DNA from: Bordetella parapertussis
GTDB taxonomy: Bacteria > Pseudomonadota > Gammaproteobacteria > Burkholderiales > Burkholderiaceae_C
Direction: 5' to 3'
NCBI GenBank assembly: GCA_945900695.1
Contig: CAMDJU010000130.1
Coordinates: 1 to 7,545 of the forward strand
Length of the DNA: 7,545 bases
Within the stretch, counting starts at the first letter, position 1; every line of letters starts with the position of its first letter. The notes below the pieces were generated by a model. The model was not told the origin of the DNA, searched no databases, and saw nothing but the letters and a program-made list of their open reading frames with translations. This document shows positions 6,984 through 7,545 of the stretch, piece after piece. The translations under genes were made by a program, and so were the position numbers.

Positions 6984-7498
6984 GCTTTTTTCTTGCTTTG
7001 GCGAACCCGCCAAATCTCGTCGATCACCATGGTGACGGCCCCGATCGATATGGCGCTGTCAGCCACATTGAACGCAGGGAAATGGCCGCCATGAAACAGC
7101 GGCTCTAAAAACGCCCAGTGGAAGTCGGCAAAGTCGATCACATGGCCATAGAAAATGCGGTCCAACACATTGCCCACTGCCCCACCCAGGATGAGTGAAA
7201 TGGCCAGACAAAACAGCTTTTGCTGGGGGTGGCTTCGCAGCATCCACACGATGAAGACCGCCGCTGCACTGCCCAGGCCAATGAAAAACCAGCGTTGCCA
7301 ACCAGACGCGGAGGCCAAAAAAGAAAAAGCAGCCCCGCTGTTGTGCACCCGCACCAGGTTGAAAAAATCGGTGATGACCAGGCTTTCGCCCCATTGAAAA
7401 TGACCCACGATCAATACCTTGGTCAGCTGGTCCAGCACCAAAATCAACAGCGACAGTGACAGCCAAAGCTTCAGGGAGGGGGTGTTGCGTGAGGCCAC
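6977..7498 (-). CDS. lspA: Lipoprotein signal peptidase (signal peptidase II)
   Basis: This 173-residue inner-membrane aspartyl protease cuts the signal peptide from diacylglyceryl-modified prolipoproteins. Four hydrophobic segments can be read at about 11-32, 67-88, 94-112 and 143-163. Family motifs are DQLTK at 23-27, [10 protein letters not shown] at 51-60, [10 protein letters not shown] at 105-114, GHVIDF at 118-123 and [11 protein letters not shown] at 141-151. The catalytic aspartates should be D122 and D147, by correspondence with D124 and D143 of the Pseudomonas enzyme. The spacing between them (25) is six residues longer than in that enzyme (19). The GTG start is well supported by AGGAG 7 bases upstream. 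The gene follows ileS by 14 bases, the usual ileS-lspA order. Its stop overlaps the hemW stop region on the other strand. Confidence 0.96.
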   Translation of the reverse strand: MASRNTPSLKLWLSLSLLILVLDQLTKVLIVGHFQWGESLVITDFFNLVRVHNSGAAFSFLASASGWQRWFFIGLGSAAAVFIVWMLRSHPQQKLFCLAISLILGGAVGNVLDRIFYGHVIDFADFHWAFLEPLFHGGHFPAFNVADSAISIGAVTMVIDEIWRVRQSKKKAH

Positions 7499-7505
7499 GA
7501 TTTGA

Positions 7506-7510
7506 CTCCT
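7506..7510 (-). promoter_or_regulatory. Ribosome binding site of lspA
   Basis: AGGAG on the minus strand stands 7 bases before the GTG at 7498 and two bases after the ileS stop codon. It is the strongest Shine-Dalgarno in the window and fixes the GTG as the lspA start. Confidence 0.8.
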
Positions 7511-7512
7511 GT

Positions 7513-7545
7513 TCAGGCAAACGAACGTGTTTCGCCCACGCCGTG
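7513..7545 (-). CDS. ileS: Isoleucyl-tRNA synthetase, last ten codons only
   Basis: Read on the minus strand from the window edge, the frame encodes [10 protein letters not shown] and then TGA at 7515-7513. The G-x-G-E-x-R-x-F-A ending resembles the extreme C-terminus of beta- and gammaproteobacterial IleS, just after its zinc-binding CGRC motif, which would be outside the window. Position supports this: ileS directly precedes lspA in most proteobacteria, and here 14 bases separate them. The assignment rests on ten residues plus synteny. Confidence 0.75.
   Translation of the reverse strand, partial: HGVGETRSFA

Noticed and set aside
1..7545. A novel defence, mobile or biosynthetic system
   Set aside because: Every stretch longer than about 120 bases is filled by a recognised conserved housekeeping gene, with no integrase, transposase, repeat array or foreign-looking codon use that I can see.

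Overview
The window is an ordinary, gene-dense piece of a betaproteobacterial chromosome, most like Burkholderiales/Comamonadaceae. This rests on the gene order, the RNase PH, HemW and omega-subunit sequence signatures, and a moderately high G+C content with many GTG starts. A genus such as Limnohabitans, Rhodoferax or a relative is a guess from recollection, not a computed placement. I found no mobile element, CRISPR array, tRNA, rRNA or phage gene, and no unexplained gap longer than about 120 bases.

Layout. The left edge holds the last 29 codons of a GreA/GreB-type factor on the plus strand (1-90). It converges on a minus-strand block that reads right to left: yicC (4229-3312), gmk (3305-2685), rpoZ (2667-2464), a clear intrinsic terminator (2441-2417), then a bifunctional (p)ppGpp synthetase/hydrolase gene, spoT (2363-105). 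The yicC-gmk-rpoZ genes are separated by 6 and 17 bases and look like one operon. A 119-base divergent region (4230-4348) separates yicC from a plus-strand operon: rph (4349-5074), rdgB (5086-5688) and hemW (5679-6983). hemW runs tail to tail into lspA (7498-6977, minus) with a 7-base overlap. The last codons of ileS (7545-7513, minus) lie just upstream of lspA.

How the genes fit together. The left half is a stringent-response and transcription cluster. SpoT makes and degrades (p)ppGpp. The omega subunit helps form one of the (p)ppGpp sites on RNA polymerase. Gmk makes GDP from GMP, and the Gre factor acts in the polymerase secondary channel. YicC and RNase PH act on RNA. RdgB removes non-canonical purine nucleotides, HemW is a radical-SAM-type heme chaperone, and LspA processes lipoproteins after IleS in the usual ileS-lspA order.

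I do not see a previously undescribed system here. The observations most worth checking are the terminator that isolates spoT from rpoZ, a 12-base perfect palindrome in the spacer of a possible rph promoter, the lack of any gene between yicC and rph where relatives may carry a kinase/phosphatase pair, and the same 11-base ribosome-binding segment at two successive operon junctions.
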